Assembly: GCA_051294375.1 (NCBI GenBank)
Contig: CM119270.1
Location: 6,875,279 to 6,939,278, forward strand
Source of the DNA: Paraspadella gotoi
Taxonomy: Eukaryota; Chaetognatha
Direction: 5' to 3'
Length of the DNA stretch: 64,000 nt
The translations under genes and the position numbers were made by a program. Below are positions 51,220 to 63,373 of this stretch, one piece after another (the stretch's first letter is position 1; every line of letters begins with the position of its first letter). A model generated the notes under the pieces. That model saw only the letters and a program-made list of their open reading frames with translations. It searched no databases and was not told the origin of the DNA.

Positions 51220-51491
51220 TAAGAATAAAAAAAATTTAAATATGTGAGTTTATCGGGTTGGAAAAGATAATCAGCAATCACGTGAATAATCACTGGGGAG
51301 CGCGATGTTTCAATAAAAAACCAACTACTTTGACGGTTTTTCTATTCATATCATAATTATGATACAGTTTGAATAGATCAAGAAACATAATGACAATGAA
51401 AAAAAAAAGTTTTTAATAGGTTTTACATATTTCTAAAATTAGTATCTTCACGATACGAATATTAATGCAAACTAGATTAACATCACAAGGA
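51220..51491 (+). repeat. Direct repeat, copy 2 (noisy)
   Basis: Counterpart of 49826-50077, about 20 bases longer because of scattered small insertions. The flanks differ from those of copy 1, so the pair could bound an element of about 1.7 kb, or this copy could be low-quality read sequence inserted during gap filling. Confidence 0.7.
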
Positions 51492-54209
51492 CCTGTGTAG
51501 AATCGACGTACTATGCCGCGCTATATCCAATATAAGCCAAATGTATTGTAAATATACAACTGTTTTATGACCGTTATGATTGTTTGAAAGGTCTTTTGCA
51601 CCCATATCTTAACGACGCACTTATCATCACATATTATAAAAAAAAATAATTATATTATTGTCGCCGACCTAACACTTTTTATAAGCCAACGCGAGTGGCC
51701 TTCAGGCGGCATTTAAAAAAAAAATTTTGGGTATCTACTTATATAAGTTTTTCAAGAAAATGTATAAAAGTTCTTATTTAGGGAAGGTTCCACAAATCAA
51801 ACTACTGCGAATATCCCACCACCCATTGACATAGTTTAAAGCCTACTAATGGTATTCCTCGTCAGCTAAATAAAACGAAATGGTGACGAAGAAAGAACAC
51901 ATCGAACGAAGAACTATTGCTTTCCACTGATACTGGCAATTACCGCAAATGCCTCCTTAGTCCCATAATATTATAATTAAGCTTTGACAAAAAGTGATGA
52001 TCAGACTTTCTTCAGCAGAGAATTATCCAAGTCCCTTTTATTCTCCGCAAACAAATTTTTTTAGCATTCCTATTTAAAACGGACAATAACACTTTAATTC
52101 ATTAATCAGAAAGGCGTTAACTTACGATGGTCTCAGTGGCATAGGCACGTGGAGAAAACCATTACATCGTATTTGGTCCTGGAAATGGACGTACCAAATC
52201 GGCTGAATAGTTACATTTTGGATCTTAAATGATTAATGAAAATGCTAAAGTAAAAAAATGTGGTGAAACGGTGGCAAAACCTGGACAGATCTCATAACTC
52301 CACCGCACGCGAGGTATTAAAAATAAATACTATCGTTGATTAAAGAATTAATGCACTCTATAAATACCTAACATTAGCGACCGAATGCTCGTTTCTCCTA
52401 ACCCATCATCTTAACGTATTAACATTTTGTAATCGGTGTTTCTCATTATGGAAATCAATTTCAAAGGAGTAGATGAGGTGCGACAAGGCATCGGGCTGGC
52501 ATCTGCGCGATAAGCAAATTCAGATGGTCTATTGGACGACCTGGTTTGCCTTAGGAAAATGGGCCAAGATTTTCCTGGCCGAGAGGGAGTCGGCGAAGTT
52601 CAGATGTAGTGAAACTGATGAATACTCCGCACGATTCTATGCTGTAGGTATATTATCCAGGCCATAAGAGTCTCAAGGACAACGTTTTGCATCCGAGAGA
52701 ACTGTACATCTTGGCATACTAACCCGGAAGACATGACGACGGGTACTCTTGATGACGTGGTACTACATTATCGTAGTCTACGGACTTGAGGGCCAATACA
52801 TTTCACCATTGCACCGCAGAGCGCGGACGCAAGCCGCAATTAAACTTGAGCGAACCAAGTTCTTGCAGCGGTCGCTAGGAACACAACCGTAACGCCTCTG
52901 GTCTGTCGTTGGTATCTCGTTAAGTCGATCGCTGTTTTCGATTCAGTCATTTTAATATCTTTCGCTCAAAATCGCGTATATTTGAACTATAGCAGTATTA
53001 ATATCCACTAGCTTTCTAAATTTATTCCCGTGGCCGACTTTAAAAGAATGGAAAACTACCGCAATATTCATGCGAATGGTATACAGGCAAACAACCGTGC
53101 ATTGCTTGGTAACAGGATGATCGCTTCGACTCATCTCTTCTTACCAAAGGATAAATAGGAAACTCACTTCTGAAGATTTCTTACCAATGTCATTTCCAGC
53201 TGCCTGTGTGTTCAATATTTTAATCTTTTATTCTTATCGGAAGTTTATAGTGTGGTCTTGTAACCAAGATGCCCGTGGCAACAGAGGATATTTTGAAAAA
53301 AACAACATTGCACCTGGAAAGAGCGAGATGGCGATAATGCTGCAGCTTTGCTTTGTGGTCAAGAGCGCCTGTCACTTGCGTCATTGCTATGGGCGAGAGC
53401 GTGTATCCGTGCCCAGGCCCGTGCCTTGTATTCGGTTCACCAGGAAGCACTACCTGCTTGGGAGAAAGGTTTGTCAATTGTCCTAAGAAAAAATATTGAT
53501 CTTATTTAACATAGCTATCCTACATGAAATTAAATTTTATACCATTTTTGATTTTCCGTGAGTGACTCGCTTATATATTATATGTGGAAGCAAAATTAAG
53601 GAAATAAGGATAGAATGAGGAAAATCTATAATTAATGTCCATCTAAGCAAGATTAAGAGTATGACGAGTAAAGCCACTGCAGATAATTGACAGTATGAGC
53701 AATATGCAGTATGTAGTATAAAGAATTATTACTAGAGTATATTTTTAAATAATAGGATTTAAGAATGTTTTTATTTGTAATAAGGGTGGCAGTTACTGTA
53801 CAATCTCGTTTCGGAAAAGAAGTTTTGCTCGAACATTGGAGGCGAGACAATGATTTGTTGTAAATGAGCGCACGACAGAGCGAGCGTGAGGATTATGGCG
53901 TGTGAGCCTGCGGTACTTTGCGCCTATGGAGCCGTTGGGACGGAGCGGGAGTACGAGCGTTGTAACGCGAGGCAGGTTTAGACACCGACTCGGTTGAAAT
54001 AGCATGAAGAAATTCCCAAGCGACGAGGGAAAAGAGTAATAGGCGCGGGATAAAAAATATTATATCTTAAGCATTCACACATCCGCAGTCCTTGTTCCTA
54101 GGTGAGTCGTGCGCGAGTTACAATAGCTGAGCGTAGCCATGAGACTGAGGCAGTAGAGCGATATTCGTCAGCTCGACATGCTCGATATACACTCTTTTGG
54201 ATCATCATT
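51492..54209. other. Unidentified sequence of unusual texture
   Basis: About 2.7 kb with almost none of the microsatellites that fill the rest of the window. Open frames are short (at most ~99 codons, 53187-53486 plus), and none contains a motif I recognise. It ends at a 25-N gap. It may be unpolished or low-quality long-read sequence; alternatively it is unique spacer. No gene is called. Confidence 0.45.
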
Positions 54210-54234
54210 NNNNNNNNNNNNNNNNNNNNNNNNN
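54210..54234. other. Assembly gap (25 N)
   Basis: Fixed-size N run followed at once by a (GA)n array (54235-54300). It is the same gap type as the ones flanking the noisy duplicate. Confidence 0.95.
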
Positions 54235-54302
<68 letters not shown>

Positions 54303-54330
54303 GAGGTGAGGAGGGGAGAAGGCGGTTAAA

Positions 54331-54449
54331 AAATAAATAGCGTTCATCATTTATTCTAAACACTTTTTGTCATTTAATTCATGTTTAATAAAATAAATAG
54401 CCTTCATCATTTATTCTAAACACTTTTTGTCATTTAATTCATGTTTAAT
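54331..54449 (+). repeat. 60-bp tandem duplication
   Basis: Two head-to-tail units of 60 bases (54331-54390 and 54391-54449) starting AAATAAATAGCGTTCATCAT. Only one mismatch (G at 54341, C at 54401) is visible. It lies about 100 bases after a gap, so an overlapping contig end that was not merged is as likely as a real tandem duplication. Confidence 0.8.
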
Positions 54450-55558
54450 TTTATCTATTTTTTTATAGTTGAGTATGAGTTTATATCACCTAAGTTTCTC
54501 GTACTAAAAATGCGAATTTAAAAGAAATATACATATATTTATATTATATATTATATATAAATATACATACCCGCAGATTCCAACAGAACTTGAGGGAAAG
54601 TGGAAAGGAAAGTGGGAATCAATGCTTAGGGAAAAAATGAAAAGAACGAAGGTGAGAAAATGGGAAAGGAGGAGTAGGAGGAGGAGGAGGAGGAGAATTA
54701 GAAAACAAAACGAATTTCGAATTAAAACTTTAAAAAAAAAAAAGAAAAAGAGAAGAAAAGAGGAAAAGAATCGAATTGTTGGCGCGTTGGGTGTTGGGGT
54801 GAAGACGATAAAGGTCAAAGGTCAAAAAAGGGGAAAATTTGAGGTCAAAAAGAAATAAAAGTTGAAGTACTTTCCTTTTGAAAGCGATTAATTTATCTAG
54901 CGAGTGAATGCAAATAGCTGAAAATATTTTATAGGGAAACTGCTTTAAATACATGTACTCAATTTTGAAATGATTAGCAATTAAAAATTAAGAAAAACTT
55001 TTCAAATGCTAAGAAATGATTTTCAATTTACGTTACATCGAATTAGTCGGTGTAGGAAGAGTGAAAAAAATTGGCTTCAACGAACGAAAACATAAAAAAA
55101 TTCGGGAGTTACGTAAACAGACGAGGAGTCTCGAATTTTCACGACGGCGGTTTTGATTTTTTGTGCGGGAAAAAAGTCGGAACAAAGTTAAGATTAAAAA
55201 AGTTTCGACTCTTTCTGGATGCACTGGCGATCTCTCTCGGTCTGCTCTTCTCTGCAGTCTCTCTCTCTCTCTCTCGATCTCTCGTCATCACGTCCTCGGT
55301 CGCGGTTGAGAGTCTCCTGCGCTCCTTCCTCGTCTCTCTCGGTACTGGTCGTTACTTCTCCTCTCCTCGTTCACGTCGCGCAGCCTCAGATCCAAAACAT
55401 TCGTCTGGCTGGCTCTCTCGATTCGGCCGGGCGTTTTTCTTTCACAGAATTCTTTAGTCCTTAAAACTTAGTTGTTTATGGCGTTAATTTATATTCGGCA
55501 TTTTAATCTGTGGGAGTTTTTATTGTTTTTTCTCCGTGGTGCTTTATATTGTTTCCTT
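54450..55558. other. Spacer
   Basis: AT- and A-rich sequence, then a CT-rich moderately GC patch (55200-55460) with a plus-strand open frame of 128 codons that is Ser/Leu/Arg-rich. No domain or splice structure supports a gene there. Confidence 0.5.
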
Positions 55559-55754
55559 NNNNNNNNNNNNNNNNNNNNNNNNNNNNNNNNNNNNNNNNNN
55601 NNNNNNNNNNNNNNNNNNNNNNNNNNNNNNNNNNNNNNNNNNNNNNNNNNNNNNNNNNNNNNNNNNNNNNNNNNNNNNNNNNNNNNNNNNNNNNNNNNNN
55701 NNNNNNNNNNNNNNNNNNNNNNNNNNNNNNNNNNNNNNNNNNNNNNNNNNNNNN
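55559..55754. other. Assembly gap (196 N)
   Basis: A longer N run between T-rich and A-rich sequence, presumably an estimated-size scaffold gap. Confidence 0.95.
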
Positions 55755-56672
55755 CAAAAAAGAGAGAAAAAAATAAATTCTGAATATAAAAAATGTAAAA
55801 TAATAAAACAATTTAAACGAGTAATTGTAGTTTTTTTTCGGTCAATTCATTTATATTGTAAAAAGACTTTTACAGGAGTAATAAAACTTAAAATCCACCC
55901 TATGTTTTTTTTTTATAGATGTGCACGCGATCATTCAGAAATTGACATTTTTTTTTAGAAAAGCCGTTTCTAGCTGTTTTTTTGATTGTTCATGACAGAT
56001 TTTGGTTAAAAGGAAAACTTTTGACAATGGGGGTGGATAAAAAAATGTCATCATGATCGTCGTTCGTCGCGTGACATTTGAAAACTTAAAAACATCAACT
56101 TTTCGAAATAAAATCGTAAACAACTTCGATTAACGAATACAATTTGAACGAGGACGATGACGACGATGTCGACGACGATGACGACGAAAACGACGACGAA
56201 AAAAGCCATTAAAGAAGACGACGACGAAGACGAATCAGACAATTATGAAGACGAAGATGATTTCGCCACAAAAATGGAAACGAAGACGAAGACGACGACG
56301 ACGACGACGACGACGACGAAAACGACGAAACAGATCTCGTCAGGCCGCGAAAACTTTTTTTTCTTTTTCGACCTCGTCATAAATTTGAATCGAATAACGA
56401 AGAGAGAGAGAAAAGTCGATGAGTAAGAAATTAATTCCAGGCACCAGACAACTTTTACGGTACTCGCCGCTTTTTACGATTCTTTCTCTCTCCTTCGAGG
56501 CCGTGAAATACAGTGAATCGAGATTTTAATCGAACGAAACCGAATTAATTTGTCGAGAGATTTTTTTTTTATTATTTATTTCGTGAGAGTTTAAGATTTG
56601 ATTATTTTTTTTTGCCGGGATGTCTTAATCCAGTTTGTAGGAAAGCGAGAGAGAGCGAGGGAGAGAAGAGAT

Positions 56673-56704
<32 letters not shown>

Positions 56705-57368
56705 AGAGAAGAGAGAGAGATAGAGTAGAGATAGAGAGAGAGAGAGAGAAGAAGAGAGAGAGAGAGAGGGGAAGGGAGCGTGCAATTAAATGACATCCGT
56801 TCTAATGAGGCTAACAAATGACACTTCAATCTTCAATCTTAGTCATTGAAGGACCCGAGACTTTTCATTATATTTTACGTTGGTCATTAGGCTCGACGGT
56901 AATTAGTTGGGGTTTTTTTTGGTTTGACAATAGTTCATTGATTTAATTAAATTATTAAACGCACCTTTAACCCGTCGGTCTTTAATCTTTTTTTAAGTAT
57001 CATTTACAATTTGATTTTTTTTCCATTTTTTTTGTTTTAATCGCTCGGAGCAAATTCTTTATCTATTTTTAGAATTATCTCATTTTTTTCTTCCTTTTTT
57101 CTTTCTATGCTTTACTTTCTTCATTGTTCATTTTTACATCATTTTCCACTATTGTCAATTATTACAAAACGATGAAGTTTATTTCGCCATTTTTTGTAAT
57201 CGCAGCTTTTCAGACGTCGTTAGCGAAACCAATGAACAGATAAATCTCGTTGAGTCAAGTTGTCTTATGTCGTTTGTTTGGTCCTTTTGTTTCTTAAACT
57301 TTATTACATTGTAACAAATACAGATGATTGCAGGTAAGAGGATTAGGTAATTTAAAATATTGTAAATG

Positions 57369-57416
<48 letters not shown>

Positions 57417-58033
57417 CCAAAACTAAAGAGAAAAAAAGTCGAAGGAATTAATAAAACGAAAATAAAAAAAACCCGAAAAGATGTAAAAAAATTAATGGAG
57501 ACGCTAAAACAGAATAAAAACCCAATAAAAATGAGATAAAAACTGAATAAAAATGGGATAAAATGAGCGCGAGATTAAAATGGGTTTTTGAGTCGAATTG
57601 ACGAGGAATTTGTTCATAATTTTTGAGGTCATCATAACAATTAAAAGTTTTCAAATTTGAACGTCTGTTACATTTATTGATGAGCTACGAGGAAGATCAT
57701 TCCACAAAGACGACATTACTTTGCGTTAGCCTACTTTAATTATTTAAAATATCAGTGAAATATTAACTTTTAGAAAGTGAAAGTATATGTGGATCTCCGT
57801 TTACTCTTTTTGATTAAAAAAAATTTATATAGAAAAAAAAAGAAGCAACGTTTTTGTTTAAAGTTGTCAAATATAAATGAAATACGTTTTAAAAACACAT
57901 TTTCTTTAAAAAACAACTATTTATATATTTCGTCGGCGCAGCAAAGTGGCTGTCGCGGCCCGCAGCGTTTCTTTACAGAGACTTGTTCGAAAAATAAACA
58001 TTATAGTTCAGAAGAAGAAAGAGAGAGAGAGAG

Positions 58034-58075
<42 letters not shown>

Positions 58076-58778
58076 GAGAGAGAGATAGAGTGAAAAAGCC
58101 GGGCCAGTAGAAGAAAACATATTCATGAAAAGAAGGGGAAACTTTGTCTCTCCATTGAGAGAAGGCAAACTATCGGAAATCGTTTCCACAAAAAAAGGAG
58201 ACGAATTTTTTTCTTTCCTTTTCTTTCTTTTCTTTATTTTCTGTCTTTTACCCAAACTGTTGAGAAAAGTACTTTACCCTCGGAAGACTTTTTCATCCCA
58301 AGTTATCTTTTTTTTTTTAATAAATGTCTTATTTTTAAAAAGAAACTGGTAACTAAAAACGCGTTATGACCTTACTTTTTTTACTTTCTCTCTTTCCCTC
58401 TCTTTATCTCTCTCTTTATCTCTCATTCTTTGCCCCCCAGACATTGTAAATATAAACGTGTTTCTTTCCTTATTGCTTTGTCTATTTTTCGTTCATTTCC
58501 CGCTTATTTGTTTATTCCTTGAGGTTGCCTTAATGTATTTCTTCACTGTTTGCAACTTCTTGATACTTTTCATTTTTCTTATTTGCTGTATTGAAAATCT
58601 TCTTTTTTTTTCTATCTTTATTTTTTTTTTTAATTTTCTTATCACTTAAATTTTCTTAACACTCTCTGTTTTTTTTACCGTCTCAGACATTTGCAATCTC
58701 GCATTCTCTCTGTCTCTCTCTTTACCTCCTTCTTCAGTCAGTGTAAACAATCGGGCAACAAGTTGAGAAAGAGAGAGC

Positions 58779-58836
<58 letters not shown>

Positions 58837-59629
58837 AAGATAGTGAAAGAAAGAAAAAGTCTTTGCAAATCCCCACAGAAATCCACCGCGAAAATGTTTC
58901 TCTCGAGTTTTCGCCTCTTTGAGAGCAAGGATCGCCTCTTTGGCAGCTCCGTTCAACTTTCGTATGGAAATCAACTCGGACAATTAAATTTGCTTTTGGA
59001 TTAAATTAAGTTATCTCCCGATTTTCCCCATCGAGAGATAATTATGATTGAAGCTTCGGCAGGTAGGATGACCCGAAAAAAAAATACCTCGTCGATGCCT
59101 AAACCGAAATAGTTGTTAGTTGATATATATCTTGTCGGTGAACTTTTACCCAATCAAATCGTATTAAGCTAATTCAACGTACAAGTAAGCGAATAGATTA
59201 CGTACGATTCATAATCGTTAAAATTGATCTGAAATCAATAGAAAGGATAATTTTGAGGAAAACAGAAACGGTTAAGGGAAATTAGTAGATCAATTAAATC
59301 GGAGAGAATTTATCCGGGACCTTAATCCTTATTCGTTCATTCATTCCTTCATTCATTCATTCATTCATTCATTTATTCATTTTTACACTTATTCATGCAA
59401 ACATTTATTTTGAAATATATCTATACATGTATTAATATAATTATTCATTATTTCATGCATTTATATATTCATCCATTTTTTTAATTTTGATTAATTTATC
59501 TTTCCTCAATTCTTAGAATAATTAACTTAATTCATTAATTTTTTAGTGGTTAGACAGGAACAAGTCTTTCGGAGTCCTTGTGTGACACACACATCCTTTT
59601 GCAATTCATGGTACGAGAAGGTTCTTCGT
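55755..59629. repeat. Intergenic spacer rich in microsatellites
   Basis: Contains (GAC)n at about 56150-56330, (GA)n at about 56640-56770, 58018-58085 and 58766-58832, (CT)n at about 57371-57412 and (ATTC)n at about 59330-59375. The remaining sequence is AT-rich. No exon with a recognisable protein signature was found on either strand. Confidence 0.6.
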
Positions 59630-59630
59630 C

Positions 59631-59631
<1 letters not shown>

Positions 59632-59690
<59 letters not shown>
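59632..59690 (+). repeat. (CT)n tract just upstream of the ABC transporter start
   Basis: A pure CT dinucleotide array of about 58 bases, ending roughly 130 bases before the ATG at 59823. GA/CT tracts in this position can act as GAGA-factor-type promoter elements in some animals. Here it may equally be an ordinary microsatellite, given how many the window holds. Confidence 0.5.
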
Positions 59691-59694
<4 letters not shown>

Positions 59695-59822
59695 TTCCCT
59701 TCCTCTCCGGTTTGACAGGCTTAGGGTTCTCCGAAATTAGTAAATCCAGTTTTTTTTATTTGGTCCCTAAATTTCCGAGTTCAATACCTAAAAAAAAAGG
59801 AAAAAACAAAAAGTAAAACAAA

Positions 59823-62800
59823 ATGGTTGACGTCGAAAACGCCTCGATCTTTCTCGGCGATTTTTGCGGCGATTCTCCCATCTGGGACCCGGATGTCACG
59901 TGGAATTCACGTAGTCCGGATGTAACTCTTTGCTTCATGGACGCGACTACGGCCTTGATTCCCTGTATCTTTCTCCTCGTCGCCGTTCTTCTTCGCCCTC
60001 GCGTCTTGAGACGGCGTAAAAGTTCGCCGTTGCCCGCCAAGGACGATCAATGGCGAATTCGTCGCACCGCACAGGCGATCTTCGCTATTGTCGCTTTAGC
60101 CACGACCATCGCTGAGTTCACAATCATTCTTGGATCGTCATTTTCATCATCATTGTCAATTAATTTGTCATTTTCTTCGTCCGCATCTACGTTATCTTTC
60201 CCAGCCACCTCATCAGTGTCGTTGTTGCCCTCATCTTCGATGTCGTCAACATATTCATTATCATCATCTTCATCACTATCATTATCAATATCATCACAAT
60301 CATCTTCATTGTCATCGACTCTGCCCTCCCCATCATTGTTGTCATTATCGCCTTCGAGTGTAATGTTGTCTTTGACACACCCACTCCTTTCCTCCACATC
60401 TTCTCAAGCAATAACATTTTCATCAGCAATGTCATTGCCCACACCGTTATCATTAAGGCCCTCTCATTCCCATTCCCTCCCATTACCATTAACTTCTATT
60501 TCATCACCAACTTTTCATCAGCTACAGATGCGTGTAAACCAATCTTCTTCATTATCAATACTAGGGCCGAGTCCTTCTTTATCACCATCTACTATGTCAT
60601 TAGTTTTACTGTCATCATCATCATCTACATCGTCGCTTCTACCGACATCGTCATCGTCATTGGAGTCTCCATCGTCATCGCCTTTGACATCTTCGTCTTT
60701 CTACGATTCGCCGGCACCGATCGTCCACCGCGCGATTCTTATCGTCGCTCTCATCGTCGTCGTCGTCGTTACTCAGCGATCGAAATTCGATCCAACAGTC
60801 GCCTCCTCCTCTCTTCTCTTTGCATTCTGGCTGCTGCACCTTCTCAGCCACACGCTCAAGCTGCAGCACTTTTCGCGTGCAGCCGCGGGTGAAGTCGCTT
60901 TCGTCGACGAGGAATTGGAGACGAAACTCTTCGCAACTGTCGTCATTACGGCGGGGGCGGCTCTGGTCTCGTTGGCGCTAGTTGGCGGAGAAGAAGGAAA
61001 ACGTCAAGGTTCGCCGCTGGATTCCGCTTGCGTCGCATCGAAGTGGACTTTCTTTTGGATGATGCCTTTGTTGATGAGAGGATTCAAAAACCCGCTCGAG
61101 ATGAAGCACTTGCCTCCTTTGCCGTTTAAGATGAAGATTGAAAATCTTGTAGAACGATTTTACCAAGAATATGGGAGAAATTTCAGGGATAGAAATGTCC
61201 AAGCAATAAAATTTACTACAGAATCTCCCTTCAATGCTACTTATCTTCCATCTATCTTCAAAGTTCTCTTTTCCTGCCACTTGAGTTCGCTTTTATTTCA
61301 AGCGTTCCTGAGAATATTGTTCATTGCAAACGATTTGGTTAAAACTGTCTGCTTAGGTTATTTGCTCCAGCATTTATCAGACAGATATGAGGAGACAACA
61401 GTGAGCATTTGGTATTGGAATGCATCTTTCTACATTGTACTTATCTTTATCGTCACTATTGCCCAAACTTATTGTCATAACTTTTTCTGGTTTTACACTA
61501 ACACTCTCGGCTTGAAGGTGCAAAGTGCTCTGACTGTTGCCATTTTTGATAAGAGTCTTCGAGTGACATCAGGTCATTCCCAATCAACTAGTGTTGGAGA
61601 GATAGTCAATCTAATGAGTGTCGATGCTAGAAAGTTTTATGAAGGCATACAACTCTTTGTCTTGGGGCTTCTTATCCCCCTTCACGTAATTCTGGCAATG
61701 TGGATGCTACATAATCAGATTGGCTCGGCAGCCTTTGCGGGAATCGCCTGTTTGGTGGCGCTGTTGCCTATCAACGCCGTGATTGCCATCAAAATAAAAA
61801 ATTTGCAGCAACGACACATGAAGCTGAAAGACACGAGAGTAAAGATGATGAACGAAATCTTGAACGGCATCAAAGTTCTTAAGTTTTACGCCTGGGAGGA
61901 ATCCTTTCTGAAGCGCGTGGAAGAAGTTCGAAAACAGGAATTAAAGGTATTGGGCCTTCAACTTCTATGGCAGGGAATAGTGAGATTTTTAACAGAAGCG
62001 GCTCCGATGATCGTCGTCATTGTTTCAATTTCCGTGTTTTTTCTGATATCAGAAGAGAAGCTTACAGCTGCGAAAGCATTCATGTCGTTGTCCATTCTCA
62101 ACAGCATTCGAATTTCATTGTCATTGTTTCCCACGAGTCTTCTATTCAATGTCCACATGTTTGTCTCGGGCCGAAGGATTGACGCATTTCTTACGAGGAG
62201 AGAAATTGATTCAGATGACGTCGATCATGAATCTATTGAAGGAATCTCAGTGAGGGTCGAACATGCATCTTTTTCGTGGGAGAGAGGTGAACCACCGTTT
62301 CTTCAAGATTTGACCTTCGACCTGAAGGTCGGGCAGATGCTTGCTTTGGTCGGTGGCGTTGGCGCTGGGAAATCTGCAGTGATCAAAGCCATTCTGGGAG
62401 AAATGAACAAAGTCACAGGGACTGTTAATACCCCTACAAAAATTGCCTACGTATCTCAGCACCATGGATACAAAATGGTACCGTTAAATGTAACATTCTC
62501 TTCGGCAATGAGATGCTAAAGAGTGGTACATTCCGTCCTCGCGGCCACTGCATTGGGACCAGATTTGGAGAATTTTCCAGCGGGAGATGAACCGAGATTG
62601 GCGAAGAGGAGTCATCTTTCGGCGGACAAAACTTCGTATTTCTCTGGCCAGAGCCATCTACGCTGACGTGGATCTTTATCTCCTGGATGATCCACTCTCC
62701 GCTGTTGACACTCAAGTTGGGATGTACATCTTTGACAAAGTCCTCTCGGCTGGAGGCCTCCTGGGCAAAAAGAGTCGGATTGTAGTTACAAACGCTTTGA

Positions 62801-63215
62801 ACCACCTTCCTCAAATGGACGGCATAATCTGTCTGAGCAGAGGCAGAATTGAGCGAAATGGCAGCTTAATAAACTTAAAGAGCAACGATGGACGTTTTTC
62901 AAATTTCTTAAACAGATTCAGAGAACAATTTAAACAGAATTCGGACTTGGAAAGGACGCCATTAAGTTTGAACGTGAGAGAATCCGGAATGAAAATTGTG
63001 AAGGACAAGATGAATGGTCGACTGACGACAGTTGAAAATGTTAACCATGGCATGGTCAGTTTCCGTGCGTATCTAGATTACCTAAAAACCACAGGACGGT
63101 TAACGGCTTCAATGTTTTTCATCTCCTTTACTCTGTCACGCGCCTTTGAAATCGGTACTAATTTAACTCTCGCGGATTGGATGGACGAAATTCAAAATAT
63201 AACTGCGCCACCTGG
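59823..63215 (+). CDS. ABCC (MRP-type) transporter, first coding exon, frameshifted in NBD1
   Basis: The ATG at 59823 opens an 898-codon frame. The order fits a long ABCC protein: N-terminal TMD0 (segments about residues 43-57 and 81-103, then 302-314 and more), a linker (SKWTFFWMMPLLMRGFKNPL), TMD1 (about 485-760, with the family stretch EILNGIKVLKFYAWEESFL) and NBD1 with Walker A GGVGAGKS near 844-851. From about 62460 to 62640 several single-base losses break the frame, including across the Q-loop and the ABC signature. The frame resumes with RISLARAIYADVDLYLLDDP (Walker B) and runs to a donor (CCTGG|GTGCAA) at 63215. Two oddities: a Ser/Leu-rich insertion at about residues 104-297, and Asn instead of His at the H-loop (IVVTNALNHLPQ). 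ABCC proteins export organic anions and conjugates using ATP, or act as channel regulators; the substrate is unknown. The frameshifts may be sequence errors. Confidence 0.85.
60133..60715 (+). other. Ser/Leu-rich insertion encoded by a TCN-rich tract in the ABC transporter
   Basis: About 190 codons, largely TCA, TCT, TCG and TTG, between two hydrophobic segments of TMD0. It reads as Ser/Leu/Pro/Thr-rich sequence (for example SSSLSLSISSQSSSLSS). With the usual TMD0 topology it would lie outside the cell. There are no convincing GT-AG borders, so a retained intron is less likely but not excluded. Confidence 0.65.
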
Positions 63216-63373
63216 GTGCAAATAAAAATCAATGTCAAATCAATAAACGAGAAAAAAAATATAATTAGCATTTATAAACTTTAAAACTATGGGAAAAAAA
63301 NNNNNNNNNNTCATTAGATTTTTGATTAAAAATATAACTTATCGTGTTTTTTATATGCTCCCTGGTTTATTAG
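63216..63373 (+). other. Intron of the ABC transporter with a 10-N gap
   Basis: Bounded by GTGCAA and TTTATTAG. The split Gly codon (GG|C) is restored across it. It contains 10 N at 63301-63310. Confidence 0.75.

Noticed and set aside
49826-51491. LTR retrotransposon
   Set aside because: The repeats lack TG...CA ends, no primer-binding site or polymerase-like frame lies between them, and the second copy looks like noisy sequence.
50911-53486. Short open frames that might suggest bacterial contamination
   Set aside because: Frames are at most about 99 codons, with no recognisable domain, gene order or ribosome-binding sites.
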